From: Lepisosteus oculatus
Taxonomy: Eukaryota; Chordata; Actinopteri; Semionotiformes; Lepisosteidae
Length of the DNA: 64,000 bases
Direction: 5' to 3'
Assembly: GCF_040954835.1 (NCBI RefSeq)
Contig: NC_090704.1
Location: 13,475,501 to 13,539,500 of the forward strand
In this document: in pieces, positions 1 to 12,700 of the stretch
How positions within the stretch are numbered: the first letter of the stretch is position 1
Layout: each line of letters opens with the position of its first letter
The notes under the pieces: generated by a model
What the model saw: only the letters and a program-made list of their open reading frames with translations
Databases searched by the model: none
Told to the model about the DNA's origin: nothing
Translations under genes and position numbers: made by a program

Positions 1-749
1 ATGTTTCAAGGTTCGAACCTGATGCATTTCTCTCTTTGTTCTCATACATATGAAGCTTTTTTCAACATTAAAAAGGACAGACTTAAACAACGTGCAAATC
101 TACTGGTTATATATGTTGATTATAACCAACAGTGTTCTACTTAATGAGGAATTATATATTTTTTGCTTTTCTTGCAAAAGTGTTGATAGGTACAGCATGA
201 CTGGTACTAGCCATTGAGACTTGCAAATAAATGGAGCAAAAACATATATGAGGACATATATGAGATTACTTTTAAGAGTGACATTCTTTCCTAAATTACC
301 AAAATGCATTGAATTTGCATGGATATAGAAAAAAAGAAAAGCTCACAGAAGCTTATTAAATTTAATGTTTTCTGTTTTACATTTCATTTTAGTGTGATAA
401 TAAATAAAAAATAATAAAATTGGACCATTTAAAAATATAACATTCTCCATATTATTGTATCAAAACTAATGCTGAAAAGTTAGACACCAAACCACTTTAA
501 TTTTTAGAAATCCGTGATTAACTTGACCCCAAAATGACCTTTTCAGAAAAGATGGCTTCCATGTTTGTTTTCATTAAAAGCAGCCAAATAGGACAAATGA
601 GGGTTTTACCGATAGTTCTTAACAGCAGATCTATAAATATTATTCTTTCTGAAACTTACAGTAGTTCTCCTACATATGCTGGTAAAACCACTCATTCCAC
701 AAAGTCTTAGTTCAGTCACAAAGTTAGAATCAACATCTCTGAAACCCTC
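1..749 (-). other. 3' flank / probable 3' UTR of IL23R
   Basis: AT-rich sequence follows the IL23R stop codon (TAA on the minus strand at 750-752). I found no clear AATAAA on the minus strand; ATTAAA-type signals are possible (plus-strand TTTAAT near 360 and 497). No other gene is visible. In human the next gene on this side would be IL12RB2, which, if kept, lies beyond the window edge. Confidence 0.45.
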
Positions 750-3700
750 TTAGCAGTCACTCCATTCAACTTGTCGAAGAACAAACTGAGGGAAATAAGA
801 TGTTGCCACAGCAGGTTCATATTCTGTAGCCTTCAGGCAGTTGACCAGTTCATCTGGAAGTAAGGTCGGACTCTGATTTGAGTCATCCATATGATATCCC
901 TGCCCTGCATAGAATTCGTCTTGATGTGTTCCAGTGAAACCACTGTCCAAACTTCCATCTCTTTCTTCCTTTGTAGTCAAATTTGTGCTTGATCTTTCAT
1001 GTGTCATGTTCACAAGAAAGCTTGTCAATATTCCACAAACCCCTGGAGAACTAGCTTCTTCTGCCTGGATGGGATTTATCCAAGTATGGGGAGGCAGGAG
1101 GAAAGTACTTTCAAGTCCTTCTGCTAACTCATTCTTTTGGACTTCCTTTGAAATCTGTGGCTTGTATCCATGCCCTTCAATAGGAGTCACGTTGAACTTG
1201 TAATTTTGTAAGCAAACAGGCTTCACTCTTTCTCTCTCTGGACCTTCTGCATCTTGAGGAAATAAACTCTTTTCAATGGACGATGGAATGATTTCTTCCA
1301 CTCTTGTGATAGGAGGGTCACTGTAAGTGGACAGCCATGAAGAATCAGAATAATTCCTTTCTTTTTCCTTGAAGAAACAATGATGAAAAAAATATTAGTA
1401 CTCATTATGAAACTGAATCTCCAAAACAGCTACATATTCCATTTTATCATTGAATCTTAATGACAGAAAACAGATTATAACTATTAAAAGGATTATAACT
1501 ATTTACTGTAACATTTTCTATGGAAACTGGACTAGTCTAGAGACTAAACTTAGAAAACCAGAATGTGGCAGGTCTAAATTTATTAACAAGTTTGCTTACC
1601 TGCAGCAGTTTAATTACAGTACTGTTTTCAACTTTGGGGAATTTTTCAATTAACCACCTTGGTCCTCTTAATGCCCATATCCTTTTAATTCTGTAAAAAA
1701 GGTCACCATCATCAATTGTACATAAAAAGTAGTAATGACCATCAATTAAATTAATATTTATCTGTCAATTGCAGGATGTATTGTAGGTTCAAACTAAAAA
1801 AGTAACTTAGCTTGAATGTATAGAAGCCACTAAGTATACAGGTTCTTTGGCACATGCAAGGACTATTGAAATTACCTCAGATTTAGGTGAGAGATCCATG
1901 TTGAATAATCTAATTCACGCCCACCATTGCACTTAAAAGTGACAAGTGACAGTTTTTGGCAGCAATGTTCTCAAGTTATTGTCTTGCTGGTCAAAAACAA
2001 GCTGTTGGCTTTATTTCTACTGGTCAATTTGTGTTTTCTTTCCTCATAAGCTAGTCTGTGCTTCATTAAGATTTCATCTGATGTTAGTGTTTCAACATCT
2101 CTGAATCACAGAAAAGAACACAGAGTACAAAGCAGCACATTTGAAATTCTAAAGAAATTGGAGGGACATGATTAGTATGTAGGAACCAAGGTTCCTGCTG
2201 CTTGTCACCACTTTTAGTTCTTTTTTGTTATCCCATTCCTTTCTGTCTATTATATACAGGTTGGCAAACCATCACAAATGCCAGATATATAGAAAAAGGC
2301 TGCTTTTGCCCTGAAGAATTAAATTATCCTGAGTCAATTGCCCTGAGCAAGACAAAATGGTCCATCTATTGGAGCACAAAGTGGACAGGCAGGTGTTGTT
2401 TGTATAAACTGAGATGGTGGCAATGAAGTCCCATATTGCTGTGATAGGTAGTAATTTATATGTTCAGATTTCAGGTACTCAGCAACAGCAATTCAGCAAC
2501 TGATCTTGAACCTGGACCTTGAATCAGGTAAAGAAAGGGGAACAGAAAAATATACTAGATGCTCATGTACTAAGCTGGAGAATCACTCACTGCTTAACAA
2601 TATCCACACCATGGGACTGTAAGGGTAAAGTGGTAATGCTAATATTACAGGGGTAATGTGACAATCTAGGCAAGGGGTCCTAAAAAAGCAGTTCCTAAGT
2701 GGTTTCCAAATTTGGCACAGCACGACTAAAGCATGGAGAGGCCAGAAAGAAACCATGGATACCACCTTTCTGGGGGCCCTGACAAGCCTCAAATTCTTAT
2801 TTTCAAACTTCTCAGGCTCAATGATAGAGAATTGTTTTTGAAGGAAATAGTCTTCCTCTGTTTGCTCAGTTCAGGGAAAGGCACAGCATATGTACTGTAC
2901 ATAGATTAGATCCCAGCAGGTGCTCAGGAGAAACAGGCTTTTTTAGCACAGAGGAAAGCACTGAAGGAAGTTTTCTTGTTGCATCCTCCATGCTGGTGGA
3001 CAGCAGCAGAATATTGAATGGAACATTCAATACGATCTGGGAAAGTGTATAAAAGTGTAGTCTTCCTCTGTGTCATACATGTAGCTAAAGACTATATAGA
3101 CCTGCCCCTGTGCTGTTCCTTCTTTGAAATATTGGGAAGGCTTTGAACATGCTCATTTGGGAATATGTAACTATATTAAATCTAGTTAACAAAAAAACTA
3201 AAGTAATGTATGATGTCTACAGATATAAAATGCTGTGAAAAGTAAAAACGGTTACCTTTTCCTGACACAATTCCAAAACATCAAATTTGCAAGAATTCCT
3301 ACAAGGATAGTTGCTGCAACAATGATACCAAAGACCATGGTAATATCTGGAAAAGAGTTGTAAAGGACATTTTTGTTCAATGATTGCACGTTTGGATAAC
3401 AAGCCCCATTTATGTACCACTGACCATTTTTATATAAGATTGAAAATCATAATAATTAAAATGACTGGAAAACAAGATTTATTTTCACTTAATGTTTTTT
3501 TATGTAGCAAAAGCATGTCTATCCAATCTCTTCTTACTCATTTTTGACTCCACTGATGGAGTTGGTTTGAACAGCTGGCCACTTGCTCTATATTATTGCT
3601 CTCTAAGTACATCACTGGCTATATAGATGTTATTATAATGTAACAGTAAGCACAACAAAATACAGCTTCTAATTTTACAGTTGTAAAGATGCAAAGGAAA

Positions 3701-6700
3701 GCTGATTTATCTTTTAGTGTGCAAGAAAGATGCTGGTGCTATATGAAGTTTGCACATGAATGGATTCATAGAAAGCATTTGTGTGACAAGAACTGTCAGA
3801 CAAGAAATGTAAAATGAAGTGATGTGTTGGGTTGATAAAATATCTGATTTACTGTACCAAGGCTGATAAAATCAACAGAATTCAAAATCTTTGTGTTCAA
3901 ATCAAAGCAAACTGTTACAATAATAAAATGCAATGGTAAGACCTCATTTAAAGACTGTGCACAATTGCTATCAGTTTTGTTATAATCTAGAATATTGTAA
4001 TATTTCTGTAAAAGTATTATTTAAAGACCTGAAAAGTACCAATACAGTCAAACCAGAAGACTACCTGAAGACCAACAGTGATCCAAAGACACAAGTGGAA
4101 ACTAAGAGGAATTGACATCAGAAAGACTATGGAACGCATCAGTTTGTATTGAAACAACAGGAAAGGACCTGATGAGATCTCTGGATCAACAATCTACAGT
4201 ACTTTTAACTAAATGAGAAAGATGGCCTCCTCTCATTTGTAACCTCTCTTCCATTCTCGCTAATCAAACCCAACAAAATGAATCAAGGCAATTCCATCAA
4301 AATGAGCAAAAACTACTGATTTACTGTTCAGCTCACTTACATTCTTTTACTTATTTACTAGTTTATAAATAGTAAGTGTCCATCTGCCAAGACACTGCTA
4401 ATAACAAAGAAGACAAAATGCCCCTTTCATAATTGAGTCTTTGTAATGTAAATCTGTAACAGAATTGTATTGAAATTAGAATGTAATGCTTTCTCTACGC
4501 ACTTATTTCTCCAACGCTTACCTAGCATGGACCCCAGAGGTTGATAGATCAGTTCTTCTCCCGGCGGTCCCTCGCCAGCTAAGGTGGATGCTGTCATGTA
4601 AAAGATGTATATGAAACCAGAATCCAGCTTTTCCAGCCACCGTTCTCTGGAAACATTCCCCTGGATCACAACTTAGGAGACAAACCAGTGCCATTCAATT
4701 CAATGTATTGCTTTTAAAATAGGTCTTTACCCAAAATAATCCACATGCTAATTACCTATTAAAACATCTATTTAACATTATTAATACCAAAACATGCATA
4801 CTATCTTTTCATGCTATACGTGAAAGAATAGCATGTTTGGGTGACATTACTAATTTTAAAAAACAGCAGTCCAGGGCAGTGATAGAATAAAAGAAATCAT
4901 ACTTTCATGCTACACATCGTTCTTTAGACATTATGGTTCACAAATAGTTCACAGAACAGGCTGTTTAAAACCAGAAATTATTTTTATTTTAGAAACTTAT
5001 AGAAGCACGTAGGTGGTTACTTTTCAGTGTTGCAAGGTTTTGCATTCTATTTGCATCACAGAAATCACAATGTTTGTCAGAAGAACAGGGGTTCAAGTTT
5101 AATTGAAGCAATACAAGACATTTACTTTTGCAGACTGATATTAATGAAGTAAATTGCACACATATTATTATTTGACTCTTGGTATATTTTTATGTGTTGA
5201 CAAATAAATAAAACAAAAAAAGCCCTAAGGACAAAATGCAATGCTGAAGGCAAGATTGTATTTACACATATTTGTGGTTCTTGTTCATAACAGAGTGGGT
5301 ATTTTTCTAGATAAAGTAAACGTAATATATAGATAGTGGAGTGATCTGTAGAGGTTTTAAACTGAAGAAAACAAAATAAGACTTGTTAAAGCAGCTCTTT
5401 ATCGAGTTTCAGAAGGGCATGTACATTTAGCCACACATGACTTCCGTTTTATGTCTTTCCTTCCTGTTTTGTTCACAGCAACAGACTAATTATAGCTGGT
5501 GGCTCACATGTTTTAGTGCCTCTGAAAGTACTTTGCACAAGACAGATAGCTGCTCAGGAAGATGAGCCTTAAGAACAGGCTTTAATTCATCTCCCTTATA
5601 ACACAGTTAATTCTCAGTTCTCAAAAGAAAAAAAAAAGGTTCAGTCTGACTTACAATTAGAAGCATTCTGAAGAGTCCCTATCTCTATTTAAAGGAAACA
5701 TCTCATTTGAAACATTACCTAAAAACATTTGGTTATGGTATGTGACATCTTGCTTGAACCCTGCTCTTCTATCTTCATCAAGCCCACCAGTACTAAAATT
5801 AAATATCACCATGTTTCATGTGCTTTTATTAGTGGTTATGCCAGTGTTGACCTAGAGCCGCCTAGTGGAGTGCAATGGTTTAAAATTATGATTCAGACTG
5901 AAAATACAACTGAGTTACGGGAACTCATAGCAGGATTTTCAGTAACAATTTGTGACAAAATGACTATACAGCAAAATGCTAAACAGCAGGTCTCTGTCAG
6001 ACAGATTGACTGGTCTATTCTATATATTCTATACATCAATTTATAAAACTCAGATATACCAATTATATAATTGTTGAAGAACACTTACTCTTTTTACAGT
6101 AATTTGAGCCTGTGTTTTTCCTCAGATAGATGGTATACTGTGTGATAAATCCTCTCTGCTGATGCAATGGAATTTCATCCCATTTGATGTGAATGCTCTC
6201 TCCTTCTGTTTTTAGCAATGAAATCTGTGGACCTGCTTGTGGTTCTGATATGGTATAAAATAAGAAAAGCAATTAATTTTCCACCACCATCTCAGATGGA
6301 AAACAAAATCCTAGATTTTGAGCGATTTAAACAATTTACAATGCATAAAAGAAGTACTGTAGTTAATTGGTGGTAAAGGAAATTTTCTTTGTATGTGTGG
6401 GGTTGGGGGTGGAGGCGTGGGGGGGCAAAGTTTACAAGTGAAACACATTTCTGACTTTAGAAACTGAAGTGAATCAGGCAGACAAATTTCTCTGTTTCCT
6501 GTTGTCAAGACTTTAACTTGACACAAACAGGTAAGTCTGAAAAGAGGTCTTGTACACCTGCTGTTATGTCTTTGAGTAGTGCTCATAAGAATAAGAACAA
6601 TGAGAATAAGAACTATGAGGGTGTTTAAGAAGAACAGTAACAATGACAAATAATTACTGTTTAAACTTACTCTCTTCCTTTGCATATATTTCAGAATAGG

Positions 6701-9700
6701 CTGGTTGCGTTTCCCCTTTTGCAGCAACACCATACAGTGAAATGCGGAACTTGATTCCAGGTTCATTAGCTAGTCAAAGGAAATAATTAATTATCTTAGT
6801 CTTTATGATTATTAACATACTAAAGATGGCTAGTTTGCCAACTTCAAGTGTGATGAAACAAGATCTACAAATAAGTGGTTAATAGATTAATTATGAAACT
6901 GTTAGTACCTAGGGTAACATTTGTTTTAAACCAGCCAGAAAGCTCACAGACCTTTCTGATTTGTACCTGCGCCAAAGGATCTGTGACATTTCCAGAATTT
7001 ATGGTAGTCTTTTCATGGTTCCTTATTTTTCGTTATTGAAATAAGAGATGAGCAGAGAACTGCCCACCAAAGTTGTTATTACTGGTAAAGTAGACTCATT
7101 ACATATTAACTCACATGATGATTTTTTAATCGAGAAAGTTCTTACCTTCCATACATGTAGAGTTGTGTTTAGTTTCCACTTTTCTCCATTGTATGTTCTG
7201 ATCTTCCCTATGCCACTCTACAATATACCAGAGCAGTGACTCACTGTGACAACAGTTAGAATCCCAGGTCAGGCACAAATAATTCCCTGCAGATATCAGG
7301 TTTGTGATTTTTGGTGCCCCTGAAACTGAAAATACAGATGCAATGCGGTATTTGCAAAAACAATTTTGCATGGTTTCTTATTTGAGGTCAGTTGTAGTTG
7401 TTATTCAGCCATGGAGCATCTGCTCAACAGTTGGAATTATTATTTATAATTACTTTATCCAACGATTAATCTTGTGGTTAGGTTTATGACCAGTGCTAGG
7501 GTTAGACTTAAACCTTGGGTTAGGATTATGGTAAAGGGTTTGGCTAGGATTCATACAGTACTAGGGCACTTTCGATGTGAAGTTGAAGCACTGAACAATA
7601 AAGAGTTTCCGCTGCTCTGCAAAGCTGCCATTGTCTTCTTGACAAAAACAAATGCAACGTACTGTTAAAAAAAACTCCAACATTTTGTATGCTGATAGTA
7701 TTATGTAGTATAATCTTATATTTTGCATATGTGTGATCATCTGATCCTACAGAAGTGTTAGTTTTTTTTCCCATTTTATTAGAAATTCTAATTGTCAATC
7801 AAGGAAATGTAGTTGTATATTCAACGAAACAAAATATTATTGCACCCCTCACAAATCACTCCGGTGTATGGGAGGTCGGAGCCGCAGGCGCGTACCATCC
7901 GGTTACTGTATTTAAGGGACTGAGAGCTATGTGCACATTCGAGGTTGTTTTGAGACTCCGCCAAGGGTGCGTCTTTTCTCCTCTCCTGTTTGTGATCGTC
8001 ATGGATTTAAGCACCTCAACACCTCTAAATTTGCCATGGTTCTCTCCCGGAAAAGAGTGGATTGCTCCCTCCATGTGAGGGGGGAACAGCTGCCCCTAGT
8101 GGAGGAGTTTAAGTACCTCAGGGTTTTGTTCACAAATTCACAATTAGGAAGGATTGTGAGATTGATCCGGGGATTGGTGCAGCGGCTGCAGCAATGCGGA
8201 AGCTGTACTGAACCTTTGGAGGGGAAACGGGAGCTGAATTTTCAGACGAAGCTCTCCGTTTTCCGGTCGGTCTACAATCCTTGTCCTCAACTGTTTTCAC
8301 TATGGGTGGAGACTGAAAGAATGAGATCCCGGGTACAAGGCGGAGGTTTCTCCATAGGGTGGCTGGGCTTACTTTCCGTGGCAAGCTGAGGACCTTGGAA
8401 TAGAGTCGCTGCTCCTCCGGATCAAGAGGGACCAAGTGAGATGACTGGGGCATCTGGTGAGGATGCCCCCCGGGCAGCACTCGCTGGAGGTGTACCAGGC
8501 ACAGCCCACTGGGAAGAGACCCCAGGGTAGACCCAGGCCACATTGTATTTCTCAGCTGGACTGGGTATATATGGGAGACCCCTCAGGAAGAGCTGGAGGC
8601 TGTTGCTTGGGAAAGGGAAGTCTGGTCTACATTGCTCAGGCTGTTATCACCGCTACCCTCGCCAACAGTAAGCGGTTAGAAAATTATGATGATGGTTTAA
8701 TGGTATGCATTGCAACCCAATATTCACTAAAAGAGTGTAGTTTAAGTCTTAATACCTTTCTGCCCAAGGATTAGCTCTGCGGCAGGTGAACTCCCTGCTG
8801 AGGTAAAGGTAGTGACAAGAAGAGAATTTACTGTGGCTGGAATTATCACTTGGTATTGAGTTTCGTTGGCATCACATGTAAGAATGACAGGTTCCTTCCC
8901 ATGCTCTTGGTAAGACACCTGGTATCCCCGAATAACTCCTCTGGAATCTTCAGGAGAAAGTGCCTTAATGAAAATGAGATAGGTGAAATGATCAGAATGT
9001 TTTCCAAAAAGGAAATATAATGTATCCAAATAAGAGTTTATTAATATTTAAATCATATTTAACATTTCATAGTTTTCTATGCTGCCTTTTTTCTGTTAAT
9101 TATTTGCTCACTAATCCATCCCCTTAAATACTGAATGTGCATTTCAATTTATCAATTATGGAATACAGATATACTGTATATATACACACCTTAGATAAAT
9201 AACAGTATACATGTACAAAAAATGTTTTGGTTTGTTTCTTTTCCAGTAGAGGGCGCTCCAAGATGTCGTGTTGACATCGACCTTTTAAATCCCTTCTGAC
9301 ATCAATACTGAGTGAAGTAAAGAAGTTTACGTCGGTTTTGCAAGACTGAATGATAGCCTATTTTAAGAAACACTGCAAAAGCAGTTAAATTGTCCAGACA
9401 TGTTAGATTATTATATTTATACTGTATGATTATGTACAGAATACATATATACAGAATCGTTTTGTTGTACGTGTTCTGTGAAAGCAGAGTATTGTTTGTG
9501 CGCTGACATTATAAATAAGTTAAACAATCTTTAAAGATTTGGTCTGAACGTAAAATACCTAAATAAAACAACAACAGTCCGGAACCTTCAAAAGCTGTAC
9601 CTTCCAAAGTATAGTCACAGTTTGTGTTCCGTTCGCCCAAGTGCGTCCTAATATCCTCCACACATCTAGTTTTCTTGAAGGTGCTTAAAAAACCAACACA

Positions 9701-12700
9701 ACGTAAGAAGCGTGTCCGTTAAATTCGTATTTTGCATTTGGAGACTTTATACAAGCAAAACAAATATAACTGAAAAGAGTAAGCCTTTGTCTTAGCCTTA
9801 CAGTGTAGTAAGAAAGATACATTAAAACTAAAAAAAACTATTCTTACAAAAATCACGTAGCAGTTTTTATGTATGTTTTGCAAACGAAGAACACATTATA
9901 GTCTGGATGCTGGATGATTCAATGGTATGTTTAAAAAATGTGATGGTTTTGCCTAGTCAGAGCAGTGGCAACCACATCCTGATTTTTTTTCTCGTAGTCT
10001 GCATGTGAATCTACGAAGAATGAACATAGTACATAGTGTTTCTAAAGGCCTAATTTAGCCATATTTCCTCCTCCAAGTAGAAGTCAGATCTGTGGTACCT
10101 GCTTCTGGGCTTCTCTCCCAGTATAATAAGCTCCAGACACTGCATGAGGAATTCATTTTACTTCTACAGCTGCGAATCTGAAACTCATAACATTTGAAGG
10201 GCTGAAATCCTTTCAGTACAATTTTGTCCTTTTTGGGTTCATTTTCCTGTTCTTCCACCTGCAAGAAACATTAACTTACTGAAAAAACAGTTTCCTTCTT
10301 ACATATTCAGTACATATTCAATGACTATACAAGTATACTTACAGTATACATTAATGGTATAATTAATATCCATCTATTTTCTAACCACTTCTTCTAAAGA
10401 GTCACTGGGGACCTGGAGCCTATCCCAGCAAGCAACAGATGCAAGACAGTTTACACCCTGGACAGGACGCCAGTCCAGCACAGGGCAGACACATTGACAC
10501 TCTCACCTAGAGTAAGTTTATTTCAGTAACCATTTAACCTACCACTGTATGAACCAACCTTGAGGACACCAACGTGTACATGGGGAGAACCTACAGACTC
10601 CACACAGATAGCCCCCCTGGTCTGGAACTAAACATAGGGCTCCAGCACTGCAAAGCTAATTATTGCACCTCCATGCAGCCCTTTGGTATTATGAAAATGT
10701 ATAACCATAATTATGAAATATGATGATTTTAACATTTTCATAACTTAGTGCTTAACACTAACACGATAAGCTTGACATCACCTCTTACCCACTCTCTGCC
10801 ATGACGAGCTGTTCTGTATCGCACATTAATACTAAACAACTCAGATGTCACTGACGTATTCCAGTGAACCACGGCTGCTTGAGAAGAATTCACAAAATCT
10901 ATCTTTGTAATAGTTGGTGGATCAGGTATCACTGCAATAAAAGCAAGAAGGTTATCAGCAATATATTGACGTTTTGAAAACCTTTTTTCTGCGATTGTGA
11001 AATTATTGGAGATCTGCCTCCAGATAGCTTAATGATAATGCATCCCTTACCTATATTATTCACTGTTAGCAATAGCACGTCTGACAGCGCTTCTCCCAGG
11101 AGATTATATGCCTTCACAGAAACCATGTATTCGATATCCTTTTCCACGCTCGATAAAGGGACCTGGATATGATCTTTTGTAATTGAAAACGTTTTGCTTC
11201 TGTTTTTACTGTGAAAGAAAAAGCAACAGTTTTGTACTTTGTAACTGTAAAATAAATCTGTGGAAAATTGTTGTGTTTTAAAATGCAAGTATACCGTATA
11301 CTGTAAACATGACTTTACTCTTAGAAACGTAGTTAAATGTTTGTGTGCTTTCAAATTAAGAATGGATGTGTTTTCTACTCTGTATTCTGTATTCTACTTA
11401 AAGTGAATAGTTTCCAAATGCATCTCGTAAACTTTACGAGATGCAGCTGGAAGTAACCAAATCACTTTTGCGTTGTATTTTCTTTCAATGAAAAGCCGTT
11501 TCCCACTCCAACTGCACAGTATTCATTTTAAAAAAATAAATGCTTAAGAAAGTCAAGAGAAACGAAAATTTTCAAATCAAATACGTCATGTTCATTTTTT
11601 AATTTTATTTCCTTGATTGGAACTCTCATGTTGCAGTTGAAGGTTTCGGAGAGCGCAATTACGCCCTCTGGTGTCAACGTTTCATACATATTCATTTGGT
11701 GCTTTACAGTTGTGTGTATGCTAATTTTGTATTATCAATTAAAGAATGGTAATTGTATAAAATGGGCTTACTGTTGAAATGTCACTGTGTAGACTGTATT
11801 TATGTGGGTTTTCCTTCCTTTCTGCCAACAACATGTCATGTTCTTAGAATTTCTTCGGGCAACACAATTTAAATTTGTTGGTTTGTCTGGAGGATCTGAG
11901 AAGATGAAAACATTTTTAATTTCATGAGGCAGTATAGCTTTGTGTAAAATCAGGGAAAGATATATCATGATGTAATTTAATGCATTTGCTATTGACATTT
12001 TAAAACCTGTGAATTGCGCTCTGCTTATAATAAACTCAAACAACATAGACAAGCCAGTTTGTGTAAGACTTTCATTAATGGCCACAAACAGTTTCAGCCC
12101 AAAGCAGTTGAACCTAAACCTCAGCATTTAGAGTCTTGGAAGATACAATCATACTCTTTTAAGCCTTTACAATTATGAATGTAACTCCTTAAATGAAGTT
12201 AATGTATTGAGAGAAAAATCATTAAAAATGAAGAAATTTGCAACATACATCCTGGCTCAATATTCTGGCCGCAGACTGTTTCCAATGTATTTTTCTTGCA
12301 TACCACAGTGGAATGAGGTGCCCTAAAGTTTGTGAGTTGAAGTTTCACAGTAGAGCAATTTAGTTTCTCCAGGGGCTTCTGTTCAGTCTCATTCAGATAG
12401 ATTACCAATCTTTCATTACAGTTTGCTTTATATGAATGGCAGAGAACTGTGATATTGGAACCCATGAGAAAGATTGGTTTGGGCTCTATCTGCACGATCC
12501 CATGACACACTACCTCTATACAGCCTGTACAGAAAAAAAAACACAAAACAAAATCAACTTTTAAACTAAAGCGCATAATACAAAACATACTCATGGATTT
12601 CTTCAGTGGCATAGCAGGAACGGTAGCTACAGTGTGGTTGTCTTTGAATTTAAGTGATAAAAGATTGACTGCAAAGTTAAAAAAAAGGCAACAGCAAGTG

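Noticed and set aside
5855-5868. Third CTCF-like site (minus strand CCACTAGGCGGCTC)
   Set aside because: Two mismatches to the core, including one in the central GGGC part; too weak to list as a feature.
7474-7562. Interstitial telomeric repeat marking an ancient chromosome end
   Set aside because: No perfect TTAGGG run; the variants are too diverged and short, and similar patches occur elsewhere in the window.
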